The notes: generated by a model not told the origin, from the sequence alone. A stretch of 64,000 nt of DNA from Paraburkholderia metrosideri (GCF_904848625.1 NZ_CAJHCP010000008.1:397820-461819); one strand, 5' to 3'; counted from the stretch's first letter, positions 37,559 through 46,333 are shown. A program made the numbers and translations.

Positions 37559-37812
37559 ATGAGTTTCCTCGGCATCGATCTCGGCACCGGTTCCGTCAAA
37601 GTGGCAATCGTCGACGAACACGGCCGCGAGCAGGCGGTGGCGAGCGTCGCGTATGCGCTCGAAACACCCCGTCCCGGTTGGGCCGAAACAGCGGTGCAAA
37701 CATGGTGGCGTGCGTTGTGCGATGCGATGGCGCGCTTGCCGGACGTTACGAACGTTTCCTCGATCTTTATGGCCGGGTAGAAAGCTGGTTCGGCGACACA
37801 ACGCCGCGCTAG
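37559..37812 (+). pseudogene. Internally deleted FGGY carbohydrate kinase
   Basis: The reading from the ATG at 37559 is a good FGGY kinase N-terminus (FLGIDLGTGSVKVAIVDEHG, then a P-G-W-A-E motif and WWRALCDAMARL) but stops after about 73 residues, against about 500 in the family. Directly after it, in another frame, 37744-37809 encodes RYERFLDLYGRVESWFGD, which looks like the extreme C-terminus of such kinases. This suggests that the middle of the gene was deleted with a junction near 37735-37745. A GTG at 37547 is an alternative start. The lost gene would be xylulokinase-like. Confidence 0.72.
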
Positions 37813-38196
37813 CCTGCGCGATGTCCGGGATGGACAATGCCGTGACGCACTTTGCAATACCATTACGCTTTTCGCGCGCTATGTTGAAGCGCGAGGTTCG
37901 AACGTCGAGGCGGGAACGCGGAAGTACCGGCGGCATGGAGGCGGCGCGTTGCCGGGGTCGATTGCCTGCCGTAAGCCGTAAGGCGAGCGCCGTAATCGCC
38001 AGGCCCGTACGCGAGCGTCGCACCGCATGCGAAACCGGCGCGAGAAGCTCAGACGCACAACGCAGCGACAGCACAACGCAGCGACAGCACAACAGCACAA
38101 AAACGCATCAACGCAACAGCCCGACACCCGCGCGCCGCGCAGCAAAGCAAAGCAAGCGCGACGCGTTGCATTCACAGACTCACAGGAGCACTCACG
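37813..38196. other. Gene-free stretch with a 16-bp direct repeat
   Basis: No gene is supported between the kinase remnant and the formaldehyde dehydrogenase. GCACAACGCAGCGACA occurs twice head to tail at 38055-38086, followed by a partial third copy, forming a CA-rich run up to the ribosome-binding site (CACAGGAGC) of the next gene. Confidence 0.5.
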
Positions 38197-39303
38197 ATGA
38201 AAACGAAAGCAGCAATTGCATGGAAAGCCGGCGCCCCGTTGACGATCGAAGAAGTCGATCTCGAAGGGCCGCGTGCCGGCGAAGTCCTGATCGAAGTGAA
38301 GGCAACGGGTATCTGCCATACCGACTACTACACGCTGTCGGGCGCGGACCCTGAAGGCATCTTTCCGGCGATTCTCGGCCATGAAGGTGCGGGCGTGATC
38401 GTCGATACAGGTCCGGGCGTCGGCACGCTGAAGAAGGGCGATCACGTGATTCCGCTCTACACGCCGGAGTGCCGCCAGTGCAAATTTTGTCTGTCGCGTA
38501 AGACCAACCTGTGCCAGGCCATCCGCTCGACGCAAGGCAAGGGCCTGATGCCCGACGCGACCTCGCGTTTCTCGCTCGACGGCAAGCCGCTGTTCCACTA
38601 CATGGGCACGTCCACGTTCTCGAACTACATCGTCGTGCCGGAAATCGCGGTCGCGAAAGTGCGTGAAGATGCACCGTTCGATAAGATCTGCTACATCGGC
38701 TGCGGCGTGACGACGGGCGTCGGCGCGGTCGTGTATTCGGCGAAGGTCGAGGCCGGTGCGAACGTCGTGGTGTTCGGTCTCGGCGGCATCGGGCTGAACG
38801 TGATTCAAGGCGCGAAGATGGTGGGCGCGGACAAGATTATCGGCGTGGACCTGAATCCGGGCCGTGTCGAACTCGCGAAGAAATTCGGCATGACGCACTT
38901 CATCAACCCGAACGAAGTCGAGAACGTGGTCGATCACATTGTGCAACTCACCGATGGCGGTGCCGACTACTCGTTCGAATGCATCGGCAATACGAAGGTG
39001 ATGCGTCAGGCGCTCGAATGCACGCATAAGGGCTGGGGTCAGTCGTTCATCATCGGCGTGGCGGCGGCGGGCGAGGAGATCAGCACGCGGCCGTTCCAGC
39101 TGGTGACGGGCCGCGAGTGGAAGGGCTCGGCATTCGGCGGCGCACGTGGCCGCACCGACGTGCCGAAGATCGTCGACTGGTACATGGAAGGCAAGATCAA
39201 TATCGACGACCTGATCACGCACCGTCTGCCGCTCGAACGCATCAACGAAGGCTTCGATCTGATGAAGAAGGGCGAATCGATCCGCTCGGTCGTGTTGTAC
39301 TAA
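38197..39303 (+). CDS. frmA: S-(hydroxymethyl)glutathione dehydrogenase, class III ADH
   Basis: A 368-residue zinc enzyme that oxidises S-hydroxymethylglutathione, formed from formaldehyde and glutathione, to S-formylglutathione with NAD. Catalytic zinc ligands are Cys40 (TGICHTD) and His62/Glu63 (GHEGAG). Structural zinc cysteines are at 92, 95, 98 and 106. The NAD motif is GLGGIGLNV. Length and motifs are those of class III ADH. The hydrolase for the product follows 15 bp later. It can also act in S-nitrosoglutathione reduction, a known property of the family. Confidence 0.96.
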   Translation: MKTKAAIAWKAGAPLTIEEVDLEGPRAGEVLIEVKATGICHTDYYTLSGADPEGIFPAILGHEGAGVIVDTGPGVGTLKKGDHVIPLYTPECRQCKFCLSRKTNLCQAIRSTQGKGLMPDATSRFSLDGKPLFHYMGTSTFSNYIVVPEIAVAKVREDAPFDKICYIGCGVTTGVGAVVYSAKVEAGANVVVFGLGGIGLNVIQGAKMVGADKIIGVDLNPGRVELAKKFGMTHFINPNEVENVVDHIVQLTDGGADYSFECIGNTKVMRQALECTHKGWGQSFIIGVAAAGEEISTRPFQLVTGREWKGSAFGGARGRTDVPKIVDWYMEGKINIDDLITHRLPLERINEGFDLMKKGESIRSVVLY

Positions 39304-39318
39304 ACGGGGAGCGTCGCG

Positions 39319-40182
39319 ATGCCTGAAAACACGCCTGAGCTATTGTCGTCGCACGCGAGCCACGGCGGCGAGCAGCGCTTTTACCGGCACGCGTCGCAGA
39401 CCATCGGTCTGCCGATGCGCTTCTCGGTGTACCTGCCGCCGCAGGCTTTGCAGCCGAACGCGAACGTGCCCGCGCTGTTCTATCTCGCGGGTCTGACCTG
39501 CACGGAAGAAACCTTTCCGATGAAGGGCGGCGCGCAGCGTTTCGCCGCGCAGCATGGCATCGCGCTGATCGCGCCCGATACGAGTCCGCGCGGTGCGGGC
39601 GTGCCGGGCGAAAGCGCGGCGTGGGACTTCGGCGTGGGCGCCGGGTTCTATGTCGATGCGACGCAGGAGCCGTGGGCGCAGCACTATCGGATGTACTCGT
39701 ATGTGCGCGATGAACTGCGCGAAACGGTGCTCGCGAATCTGCCGGTGGACGGCGCGCGGCTCGGCATCTTCGGGCATTCGATGGGTGGTCACGGCGCGTT
39801 GATGCTGGCGCTGCGCAATCCGGCGATTTATCGGTCGGTATCGGCGTTCGCGCCGATTGCCGCACCGACGCGTTGCCCGTGGGGCGAGAAAGCGTTCGGC
39901 GGCTATCTGGGTGACGACCGCGAAGCGTGGAAGCAGTACGACGCGAGCGAGCTGGTTGCACGCGCGTCGCGCAAGTTCGCAGAAGGGATTCTGGTGGATC
40001 AGGGTCTGGCGGATCAATTCCTCGCTGAGCAACTGAATCCGGATGTGTTCGAAGCCGCTTGCCAGGCCGCGGGTCAACCGCTGTCGTTACGGCGTCACGC
40101 GGGTTACGACCACGGCTATTACTTCATCTCGACGTTCATCGAGGATCATCTCGCGCATCACGCGAAGGTGTTGCTCAGCTGA
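39319..40182 (+). CDS. fghA: S-formylglutathione hydrolase
   Basis: A 287-residue esterase-D-type alpha/beta hydrolase that releases formate and glutathione from S-formylglutathione, the second step after the upstream dehydrogenase. Ser154 lies in GHSMGGHGA; an oxyanion segment (YLAGLTCTEE) and an Asp/His pair near the C-terminus (HAGYDHGYYFI) complete the site. Coupled with frmA in one operon, it forms the glutathione-dependent formaldehyde detoxification route. No FrmR-type repressor gene is adjacent. Confidence 0.95.
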   Translation: MPENTPELLSSHASHGGEQRFYRHASQTIGLPMRFSVYLPPQALQPNANVPALFYLAGLTCTEETFPMKGGAQRFAAQHGIALIAPDTSPRGAGVPGESAAWDFGVGAGFYVDATQEPWAQHYRMYSYVRDELRETVLANLPVDGARLGIFGHSMGGHGALMLALRNPAIYRSVSAFAPIAAPTRCPWGEKAFGGYLGDDREAWKQYDASELVARASRKFAEGILVDQGLADQFLAEQLNPDVFEAACQAAGQPLSLRRHAGYDHGYYFISTFIEDHLAHHAKVLLS

Positions 40183-40193
40183 TCGCGTAGTCT

Positions 40194-40233
40194 CGATGAC
40201 GGTGGTACGCAGACGCACCCGCCGCCGTCATCG
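40194..40233. terminator. Hairpin between fghA and znuB
   Basis: CGATGACGGTGG and CCGCCGTCATCG pair over 12 positions with one G-T wobble around a 16-base loop. It sits midway between two convergent stop codons. There is no proper U-tract on either side, so termination is possible but not assured. Confidence 0.4.
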
Positions 40234-40247
40234 AACAACCTCCCGGC

Positions 40248-41030
40248 TTAGCGCCGCCGCAACAAACTCCCGCCATACACCACCGCCGACAGCACGGTGA
40301 TCCAGAAGCTCGTCGGCCAGTCCGTATAGAACGCCAGCGTCAGACCCAGCCACGCCTGCACCAGCGCAAACACCGCAGCGAGCACGAGTCCGGTCGACAG
40401 GCGCGTCGTCATGTTTTGCGCGGCGGCAGCCGGACCGACCATCAGCGTGAACACCAGCAATACGCCGACGATCTGCGTACACGCGGCGACAGCCAGCGCC
40501 GCAATAGCCAGAAACAGCACCGACACGCGGCGCAACGATACGCCTTTGGCTTCGGCCAGTTCCGGCTGCAACGACGCAAACAGCAATGGCCGCATGATCG
40601 CGGCCAACGCGCCCAGGCTGACCACGCCCAACGCGGCCAGCACAACCAGCGTCGACGAGTTCACGCCGAGCACGTTGCCGAACAGCAGCGCCGTGACTTG
40701 CGTCGCGTACGCGGTGAAGAAGTGCAGAAACAGCAAGCCGAAGCCGAGCGACAGCGACAGAATCACGCCGATCGCCACGTCGCGCCCCGCGAGACGCTCG
40801 CCGAGCGCGCCCATGCCGACGCCGGCCGCGAGCGTGAAGCCGATCATCCCCCAGATCGGCGAGATGCCGATCAGCACCGCGCCGGTCGCACCGGTGAAGC
40901 CGACGTGCGACAGCGCGTGGCCTGCGAAGGTCTGTCCGCGCATCACCAGAAAATAGCCCACCACGCCCGCCAGCACCGCGACGATCCCCGACGCCGCGAA
41001 TGCGTTCACCATGAAATCGTATTCAAACAT
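40248..41030 (-). CDS. znuB: Zinc ABC transporter permease
   Basis: A 260-residue inner-membrane protein with about eight hydrophobic segments of the ABC-3 family. Typical segments are GQTFAGHALSHVGFTGA near residues 32-48 and LLVFTLMVGPAAAAQNMT. It overlaps znuC by 8 bp and is the last gene of zur-znuA-znuC-znuB. The gene order and the Zur-type regulator favour zinc over manganese or iron as the substrate. Confidence 0.92.
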   Translation of the reverse strand: MFEYDFMVNAFAASGIVAVLAGVVGYFLVMRGQTFAGHALSHVGFTGATGAVLIGISPIWGMIGFTLAAGVGMGALGERLAGRDVAIGVILSLSLGFGLLFLHFFTAYATQVTALLFGNVLGVNSSTLVVLAALGVVSLGALAAIMRPLLFASLQPELAEAKGVSLRRVSVLFLAIAALAVAACTQIVGVLLVFTLMVGPAAAAQNMTTRLSTGLVLAAVFALVQAWLGLTLAFYTDWPTSFWITVLSAVVYGGSLLRRR

Positions 41031-42015
41031 CGTGCTTGTGTCCGTCGCGTGAGTCGTGGTGTGAGTGGCCGTGCGCGCCGCCGTGGTCGTGCGAATGCCC
41101 GTGAGAATGTCCGTGCGAGTGTGAGTGTGAATGACCGCCGGCTTCGTCGTGTTCGTGCTCGTGATCGTGTTTCTCGACTTCGACGTCGCCCGACATCACG
41201 AAGATGCGGCCATTCACGCGCATCACGTCGATCGGCGAACCGTACAGGCGCGACAGCACCGGGCGCGTAATCACTTCGTCGACGGTGCCAAGCGCGGCCA
41301 CGCCGCTGCCGAGATACAGCACGCGGTCGAGCGAGTTCAGCAGTGGATTCAACTCATGCGCCGAAAACAGCACGGCGATGCCGAGTTCCCGCTGCACGCG
41401 CCGCACCAGTTCGACCACGCTCTTCTGATGATGCGGATCGAGACTGATCAGCGGTTCGTCCAGAAGCAGCAGCTTCGGATTGCCGAGCAGGCATTGCGCG
41501 AGCAGCAGACGCTGACGCTCGCCGCCCGACAGTTCCGACAAAGGCCGTTCGGCCAGCTTCAGACCGCCGACCAGATCCAGCACGCGCTCGACATCCGCGC
41601 GGGTTTTCGCGTCCGCGTGCGGCAAGCCCCAGCGGTGCCCATCGGCGGCCATCGCGACGAAATCGCGGCCACGCACGCGCCGGCCCGCGAGCGCGCTGCG
41701 TGTTTGCGGCATATAGCCGATCGACGCGTTACCGCGCTCCACTGGCTGCCCGAGCACGCGGATCGTGCCTTGCGCCGCCGGCACAAGGCCGAGTACAGCG
41801 CGCATCAGCGTGGTCTTGCCCGCGCCGTTCGGCCCCAGCACGCCGATAAATTCGCCCTGATTCACCGAAAACCCGGTGTCGCGCAAAATCGTGCGATCGC
41901 CGAGTTCGAGCGTCACGCGGTCGAGTTCGAGCACGGGCGCCGGCGCTCCGCTAGCGGCCGGGTGGGAGGCGCCCGCAGGCGCACTAGCTGGCGCGTTGCG
42001 GCCAGTCGAAGTCAT
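41023..42015 (-). CDS. znuC: Zinc ABC transporter ATPase with a histidine-rich tail
   Basis: A 330-residue ATPase. Walker A (GPNGAGKTT) is at residues 61-69, the signature LSGGERQR near 175, and Walker B LLLLDEPL follows. An N-terminal Ala/Pro/Ser-rich stretch of 28 residues precedes the domain. The last 54 residues (277-330) form an unusual tail with 19 histidines, mostly in HS/HG/HD repeats. Such a tail could hold zinc at the cytoplasmic face or sense its level; this is inference. The ATG at 42015 overlaps the znuA stop by 4 bp. Confidence 0.93.
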   Translation of the reverse strand: MTSTGRNAPASAPAGASHPAASGAPAPVLELDRVTLELGDRTILRDTGFSVNQGEFIGVLGPNGAGKTTLMRAVLGLVPAAQGTIRVLGQPVERGNASIGYMPQTRSALAGRRVRGRDFVAMAADGHRWGLPHADAKTRADVERVLDLVGGLKLAERPLSELSGGERQRLLLAQCLLGNPKLLLLDEPLISLDPHHQKSVVELVRRVQRELGIAVLFSAHELNPLLNSLDRVLYLGSGVAALGTVDEVITRPVLSRLYGSPIDVMRVNGRIFVMSGDVEVEKHDHEHEHDEAGGHSHSHSHGHSHGHSHDHGGAHGHSHHDSRDGHKHDV

Positions 42016-42983
42016 TGGGTTTTTCCTTTTACGCCCGACGTGACACCCGCTGCTTTCGCGCCGTTCGCGTCGCCTGCGGCCAGCGCCGTGCTCAGCGCGT
42101 CGAGCTGCGACAGCATCCACGTCTGATAGGTCTTGCCGGCTGGTTCGGTTTCAGTGACGCTCATGGTCGGCACCTTCGATTGCTGCGCGAGTTTCAACAT
42201 GCGTTGGGTCAAGGCCTCGGTTGCCTGGCTGTTATAGATCAGAACGCGCACCTGCTTGTCGCGCAGATCACGTTCGAACGCGGCGATATCGCTCGCGCTG
42301 GCTTCGGTGTCGTTCATCGCTGCGAGCTGGAAGCGCTGGTTGCGCATGGTCAGCCCGATCGCGTCCGACATATAGCCGAACACCGGTTCGGTCGCCGTGA
42401 CCGGCAGGCCCGCGTAGCGGCCATGCAGGTCGGCGACTTTGGCGTCGATTGGCTTCAGCGAATCGAGAAACTTCGCGAGGTTCGCATCGTACGCCGACTT
42501 GTGCGCCGGGTCAGCCGCAATGAGTGCTTCGCTCACTGCGTGCGCTACTTTCGGCATGGTCGCCGGGTCGTACCAGAGATGCGGATTATCGCCGCCTTTC
42601 CTGCCGGTGAGGTCGGCGGCGACGATGACCGTGCGCTTCGCTCCCTTCGACGCGGCCAGCAATTTTGCCATCCACGGATCGTAGTCGGCGCCGTTGTAGA
42701 CCACAAGGCTCGCATGTTGCAACGCGCGTGCGGTTTTCGGGCTGGCTTCGAACAGATGCGGATCCTGATCCGGGTTGCTGAGAATGCTGGTGACATCGAC
42801 GCGATCACCGCCGAGTTGCTGCACCACGTCGCCATAGAAGTTTTCCGCCGCGACGACGGGGATTTTCGCGTCCGCGGCGAACGCGCTGTGCGCGAGCGCG
42901 AACGCCGCAGCGCCTGCGGCCAGGTACTTCGACAACTTCAGCGCACGCTGCGCGCCCATCCACATCGAGCCGATTTTTTTCAT
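42012..42983 (-). CDS. znuA: Periplasmic zinc-binding protein
   Basis: A 323-residue cluster A-I solute-binding protein. A signal peptide (about 18-37, ending AHSAFA) is followed by metal-ligand segments QDPHLFEAS and NPHLWYDPATM. ZnuA proteins often have a His/Asp-rich loop after the first ligand; this one does not, while the ATPase partner has a His-rich tail. The ATG at 42983 gives a normal signal peptide; a longer frame to 43169 is rejected. It lies 244 bp after zur, a gap that may hold its own promoter. Confidence 0.92.
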   Translation of the reverse strand: MKKIGSMWMGAQRALKLSKYLAAGAAAFALAHSAFAADAKIPVVAAENFYGDVVQQLGGDRVDVTSILSNPDQDPHLFEASPKTARALQHASLVVYNGADYDPWMAKLLAASKGAKRTVIVAADLTGRKGGDNPHLWYDPATMPKVAHAVSEALIAADPAHKSAYDANLAKFLDSLKPIDAKVADLHGRYAGLPVTATEPVFGYMSDAIGLTMRNQRFQLAAMNDTEASASDIAAFERDLRDKQVRVLIYNSQATEALTQRMLKLAQQSKVPTMSVTETEPAGKTYQTWMLSQLDALSTALAAGDANGAKAAGVTSGVKGKTQ

Positions 42984-43227
42984 CGTTGTTTCCTGCTGCG
43001 TAAGAGTTGAATGAATCACTGACGTTGAGCTGAGGCGAGTGATCGAACGCGCCGCCTGACGTGTAGACGTTCCGGCTGGGTGGATTGAAGCGCGACCTCG
43101 CGACTGGCGCGAAACGGCGTGGGCCGACGGCTTTGATGCTGGACGTGGCGTGCTGCCAACGTCAGGCAAACCTCCGGCAAAACGCGAAGCATGCCGCCGC
43201 GCTCAAGACTGCCCGTCGAGGCCGACG

Positions 43228-43707
43228 TCATGCCGACGCTCCCGCCGCCCGCTCCGCACTAGCGCACAACGCGCACAACCCGCTCAGTTCAATCACCTGG
43301 CGACGCACCTCGAAGCCATGCGCGGGCGCGCTATGCGACAACTGATCGGCGAGGTCGTCGCCGGGAATCTCGACGGTCGCGCCGCAACCGTCGCACATCA
43401 GAAACTGGCTGCGATGCGGCACGCCGATCTCGCAGCAGGCCACGAACGCATTTTTCGACTCGATCCGGTGGACGAAGCCGTGCGCCAGCAAAAAGTCGAG
43501 CGCGCGATAAACCGTGGTGGGCGGCATCCGGCCGCGCTGCGGTTCGAGCGTATCCAGCAACTCATAAGCGCCAACTGGCCGCTCGCTGGCCACGATCGCC
43601 GCATACACCTGACGACGCAGCGGCGTCAGCGCAAGCCCATGCAATACCGCATGCGCTTCGGCGTGCGCAAGTCGCACGGCGCGCTGTTCAGCAATCGACA
43701 TAGCCAT
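43228..43707 (-). CDS. zur: Fur-family regulator, zinc uptake regulator (Zur)
   Basis: A 159-residue Fur-type repressor. The N-terminal winged helix includes LTPLRRQVYAAIVASERPVGAYEL and MPPTTVYRALDFL, a variant of the Fur recognition helix. The dimerisation domain has two Cys pairs (CDGCG and CALCA) for structural zinc. The adjacent znuA, znuC and znuB genes identify it as Zur. With zinc bound it would repress the uptake operon. The ATG at 43707 or one two codons later (43701) may be used. Confidence 0.9.
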   Translation of the reverse strand: MAMSIAEQRAVRLAHAEAHAVLHGLALTPLRRQVYAAIVASERPVGAYELLDTLEPQRGRMPPTTVYRALDFLLAHGFVHRIESKNAFVACCEIGVPHRSQFLMCDGCGATVEIPGDDLADQLSHSAPAHGFEVRRQVIELSGLCALCASAERAAGASA

Positions 43708-43815
43708 GGCGTGGACCTCCTCGCGAAGTGGCGATCAGTGGCAACAGGGGTTATCAAACAGGCGGATCAAGCAGACGCTCGTGCTTCGTCGCGTAGCTGA
43801 ATCGAAGCAAGGTCG

Positions 43816-43832
43816 GAATGATATAACGTATC
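43816..43832 (-). promoter_or_regulatory. Possible Zur box upstream of zur
   Basis: The minus strand reads GATACGTTATATCATTC here, about 110 bp ahead of zur. It is AT-rich in a GC-rich setting and contains a GATA-N5-TATC dyad with a GTTATA core like known Zur boxes. The palindrome is imperfect, so this is a weak call. The remaining sequence of the 377-bp interval up to 44084 holds the polyol promoter described separately. Confidence 0.3.
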
Positions 43833-43964
43833 TCGAATTTTTGTCAGCAGGCGGTGCAGAAATGCGGATTGGATGTCCGCAACTTCCAGTACCAAGGTTG
43901 GGGAGGGTAGCCAATGCACGCGAGGCTCCTGCCGCGCTGCACCATCGAAATCTGATTGAGCGCC

Positions 43965-44037
43965 TTGACATGACCCGGTCCGTATCCGATCATTCGATCA
44001 CAAACAGAGCAATTGATCACGCAACGAGCGTTCGCTC
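43965..44037 (+). promoter_or_regulatory. Polyol operon promoter with three phased operator sites
   Basis: TTGACA (43965-43970), a 17-bp spacer and GATCAT (43988-43993) form a promoter. Three 12-bp sites of the form GAKC-N4-GMTC lie at 43988-43999 (GATCATTCGATC), 44007-44018 (GAGCAATTGATC) and 44026-44037 (GAGCGTTCGCTC). Each is separated by 7 bp, so they repeat every 19 bp. The first covers the -10 box. The same layout, with two sites, stands before the dehydrogenase operon at 54.7 kb, so both are probably bound by the SorC-family regulator encoded at 50.6-51.6 kb. Confidence 0.82.
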
Positions 44038-44084
44038 ACTGCGCGGCAAGAATCTCAAGAAGCAGAACGAACCGGAGACAGGCA

Positions 44085-44867
44085 GTGTCGGCACGATTGC
44101 AAGACAAGGTGGCTATTCTGACGGGCGCGGCAAGCGGAATCGGTGAAGCCGTGGCCAAACGGTATCTGGACGAAGGCGCGCGCTGCGTGCTGGTCGACGT
44201 GAAACCGGCCGACAGTTTCGGCGACGCGCTGCGCGCCACTCACGGCGAGCGCGTGCTGAGCGTCAGTGCCGATGTCACGCGTCGCGACGATATCGAACGC
44301 ATTCTGGCAAGCACGCTGGAGCGGTTCGGCCAGGTCGACATTCTGTTCAACAACGCGGCGCTGTTCGACATGCGCCCGATCCTCGATGAGTCCTGGGACG
44401 TGTTCGACCGCCTGTTCGCGGTCAACGTGAAGGGCATGTTCTTCCTGATGCAAACCGTCGCGCGAAAAATGGTCGAGCAGGGACATGGCGGCAAGATCAT
44501 CAATATGTCATCGCAAGCCGGGCGGCGCGGCGAGGCACTCGTGTCGCACTACTGCGCGACCAAGGCGGCCGTGCTCAGCTATACGCAATCGGCGGCATTG
44601 GCGCTCGCGCCGCACAAGATCAATGTGAACGGCATTGCGCCGGGGGTCGTCGACACGCCGATGTGGAAAGACGTCGACGCGCTCTTCGCCCGTTATGAAA
44701 ACCGGCCGCTCGGCGAGAAGAAGCGCCTGGTCGGCGAAGCGGTGCCGCTCGGGCGCATGGGCGTGCCCGACGACCTGACCGGCGCCGCCTTGTTTCTCGC
44801 TTCGGCGGACGCCGATTACATCACGGCTCAAACCCTGAACGTCGACGGCGGTAACTGGATGAGCTAG
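44085..44867 (+). CDS. smoS: SDR-family sorbitol dehydrogenase, SmoS-like
   Basis: A 260-residue NAD-dependent short-chain dehydrogenase: TGAASGIG at residues 13-20, the NNAA motif, and YCATK for catalysis. It closely resembles SmoS of Rhodobacter (shared IINMSSQAGRRGEALV, APGVVD and the C-terminal NVDGGNWMS), which oxidises D-glucitol to fructose. GTG at 44085 is the start, preceded by CCGGAGA; upstream codons in frame are not family-like. It opens the polyol transport operon, 48 bp after the last operator site. Confidence 0.88.
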   Translation: MSARLQDKVAILTGAASGIGEAVAKRYLDEGARCVLVDVKPADSFGDALRATHGERVLSVSADVTRRDDIERILASTLERFGQVDILFNNAALFDMRPILDESWDVFDRLFAVNVKGMFFLMQTVARKMVEQGHGGKIINMSSQAGRRGEALVSHYCATKAAVLSYTQSAALALAPHKINVNGIAPGVVDTPMWKDVDALFARYENRPLGEKKRLVGEAVPLGRMGVPDDLTGAALFLASADADYITAQTLNVDGGNWMS

Positions 44868-44966
44868 GCGGATGAGCCGATCTCAGGCGCGAGCCATGCT
44901 CGGTTCACCGTCATTTTCGTAAAACAGACGCAGCACCACATAACGTACGAGAAAAGGAGACAACAC

Positions 44967-46289
44967 ATGAAACCAGCCTTCAAATCCGCGCTGAAAGCGG
45001 CGAGTGCCGGCGCTGTCGCGTGCTTCACGCTGAGCGCATCGGCAGGGACGGTGACGATCGCCACGCTGAACAACCCGGACATGATCGAGTTGAAGAAGCT
45101 CTCGCCCGCATTCGAAAAAGCGAATCCGGACATCAAGCTGAACTGGGTGATTCTCGAAGAAAACGTGCTGCGTCAGCGCGCGACGACCGACATCACGACC
45201 GGCAGCGGCCAGTTCGACGTGATGACGATCGGCGCTTATGAAACCCCGCAATGGGGCAAGCGCGGCTGGCTCGCGCCGATCACCAACCTGCCGGCAGATT
45301 ACGATCTGAACGACGTCGTGAAGACGGCCCGCGACGGCCTGTCCAGCGGCGGCCAGTTGTACGCGCTGCCGTTCTACGTCGAAAGCTCGATGACGTACTA
45401 CCGCAAGGACCTGTTCGACAAGGCCGGCCTGAAGATGCCCGATCAGCCGACCTATGACCAGATCGCGCAATTCGCCGACAAGCTCACCGACAAGGCCAAC
45501 GGCCAGTACGGCATCTGTCTGCGCGGCAAGGCGGGCTGGGGCGAGAACATGGCGTATGGCACGACGGTCGTGAACACGTTCGGCGGCCGCTGGTTCGACG
45601 AAAAGTGGAATGCGCAGCTCACCTCGCCGGAATGGAAGAAGGCGATGACGTTCTACGTCGATCTGCTGCGTAAAGACGGCCCTCCGGGAGCCAGCTCGAA
45701 CGGCTTCAACGAAAACCTCACGCTGATGTCGTCGGGCAAGTGCGCGATGTGGATCGACGCGACGGTTGCAGCCGGCATGCTCTACAACAAGAGCCAGTCG
45801 CAGATCGCGGACAAGGTCGGCTTCGCCGCGGCGCCGATCGCCGTTACGCCGAAGGGTTCGCACTGGCTGTGGGCCTGGGCGCTGGCGATTCCGAAGTCGT
45901 CGAAGCAGGCGGACTCGGCCAAGAAGTTCATTGCGTGGGCGACCTCGAAGGAATACATCGAACTGGTCGCGAAGGACGAAGGCTGGGCCTCGGTGCCGCC
46001 GGGAACGCGTCAATCCACGTACGCGCGTCCTGAGTACCAGAAGGCCGCACCGTTCGGCGCTTTCGTGCTGAAAGCGATCGAAACGGCTGACCCGGATCAT
46101 CCGACGCTCAAGCCAGTGCCGTACACCGGTGTGCAGTTTGTCGGGATTCCTGAGTTCCAGTCGTTCGGCACGGTGGTCGGTCAGAGCATCTCCGGTGCGA
46201 TTGCCGGTCAGATGACGGTCGACCAGGCGCTGGCAGCAGGCAATGCCACTGCGGATCGCGCAGTGAAGCAGGCCGGCTATCAGAAGTAA
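44967..46289 (+). CDS. smoE: Polyol ABC transporter substrate-binding protein
   Basis: A 440-residue periplasmic binding protein of the MalE-like family. A signal peptide ends near residue 25 (FTLSASAG), and the mature protein starts with TVTIATLNNPDMIELKKLS. Features such as FYVESSMTYYRKDLFDKAGL and MSSGKCAMWIDATVAAGMLY match sorbitol/mannitol-binding proteins (SmoE/MtlE). It should bind a sugar alcohol and deliver it to the two permeases downstream. AAAGGAG precedes the ATG. A strong hairpin follows before the permease genes. Confidence 0.88.
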   Translation: MKPAFKSALKAASAGAVACFTLSASAGTVTIATLNNPDMIELKKLSPAFEKANPDIKLNWVILEENVLRQRATTDITTGSGQFDVMTIGAYETPQWGKRGWLAPITNLPADYDLNDVVKTARDGLSSGGQLYALPFYVESSMTYYRKDLFDKAGLKMPDQPTYDQIAQFADKLTDKANGQYGICLRGKAGWGENMAYGTTVVNTFGGRWFDEKWNAQLTSPEWKKAMTFYVDLLRKDGPPGASSNGFNENLTLMSSGKCAMWIDATVAAGMLYNKSQSQIADKVGFAAAPIAVTPKGSHWLWAWALAIPKSSKQADSAKKFIAWATSKEYIELVAKDEGWASVPPGTRQSTYARPEYQKAAPFGAFVLKAIETADPDHPTLKPVPYTGVQFVGIPEFQSFGTVVGQSISGAIAGQMTVDQALAAGNATADRAVKQAGYQK

Positions 46290-46333
46290 GCCGCCCACGC
46301 TGGGAAACCAGCCACACGGTTAATGTGGCACGC

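Noticed and set aside
38055..38093. 16-bp direct repeat upstream of frmA as an operator
   Set aside because: Repeats lie in a CA-rich low-complexity run without dyad symmetry; slippage explains them.
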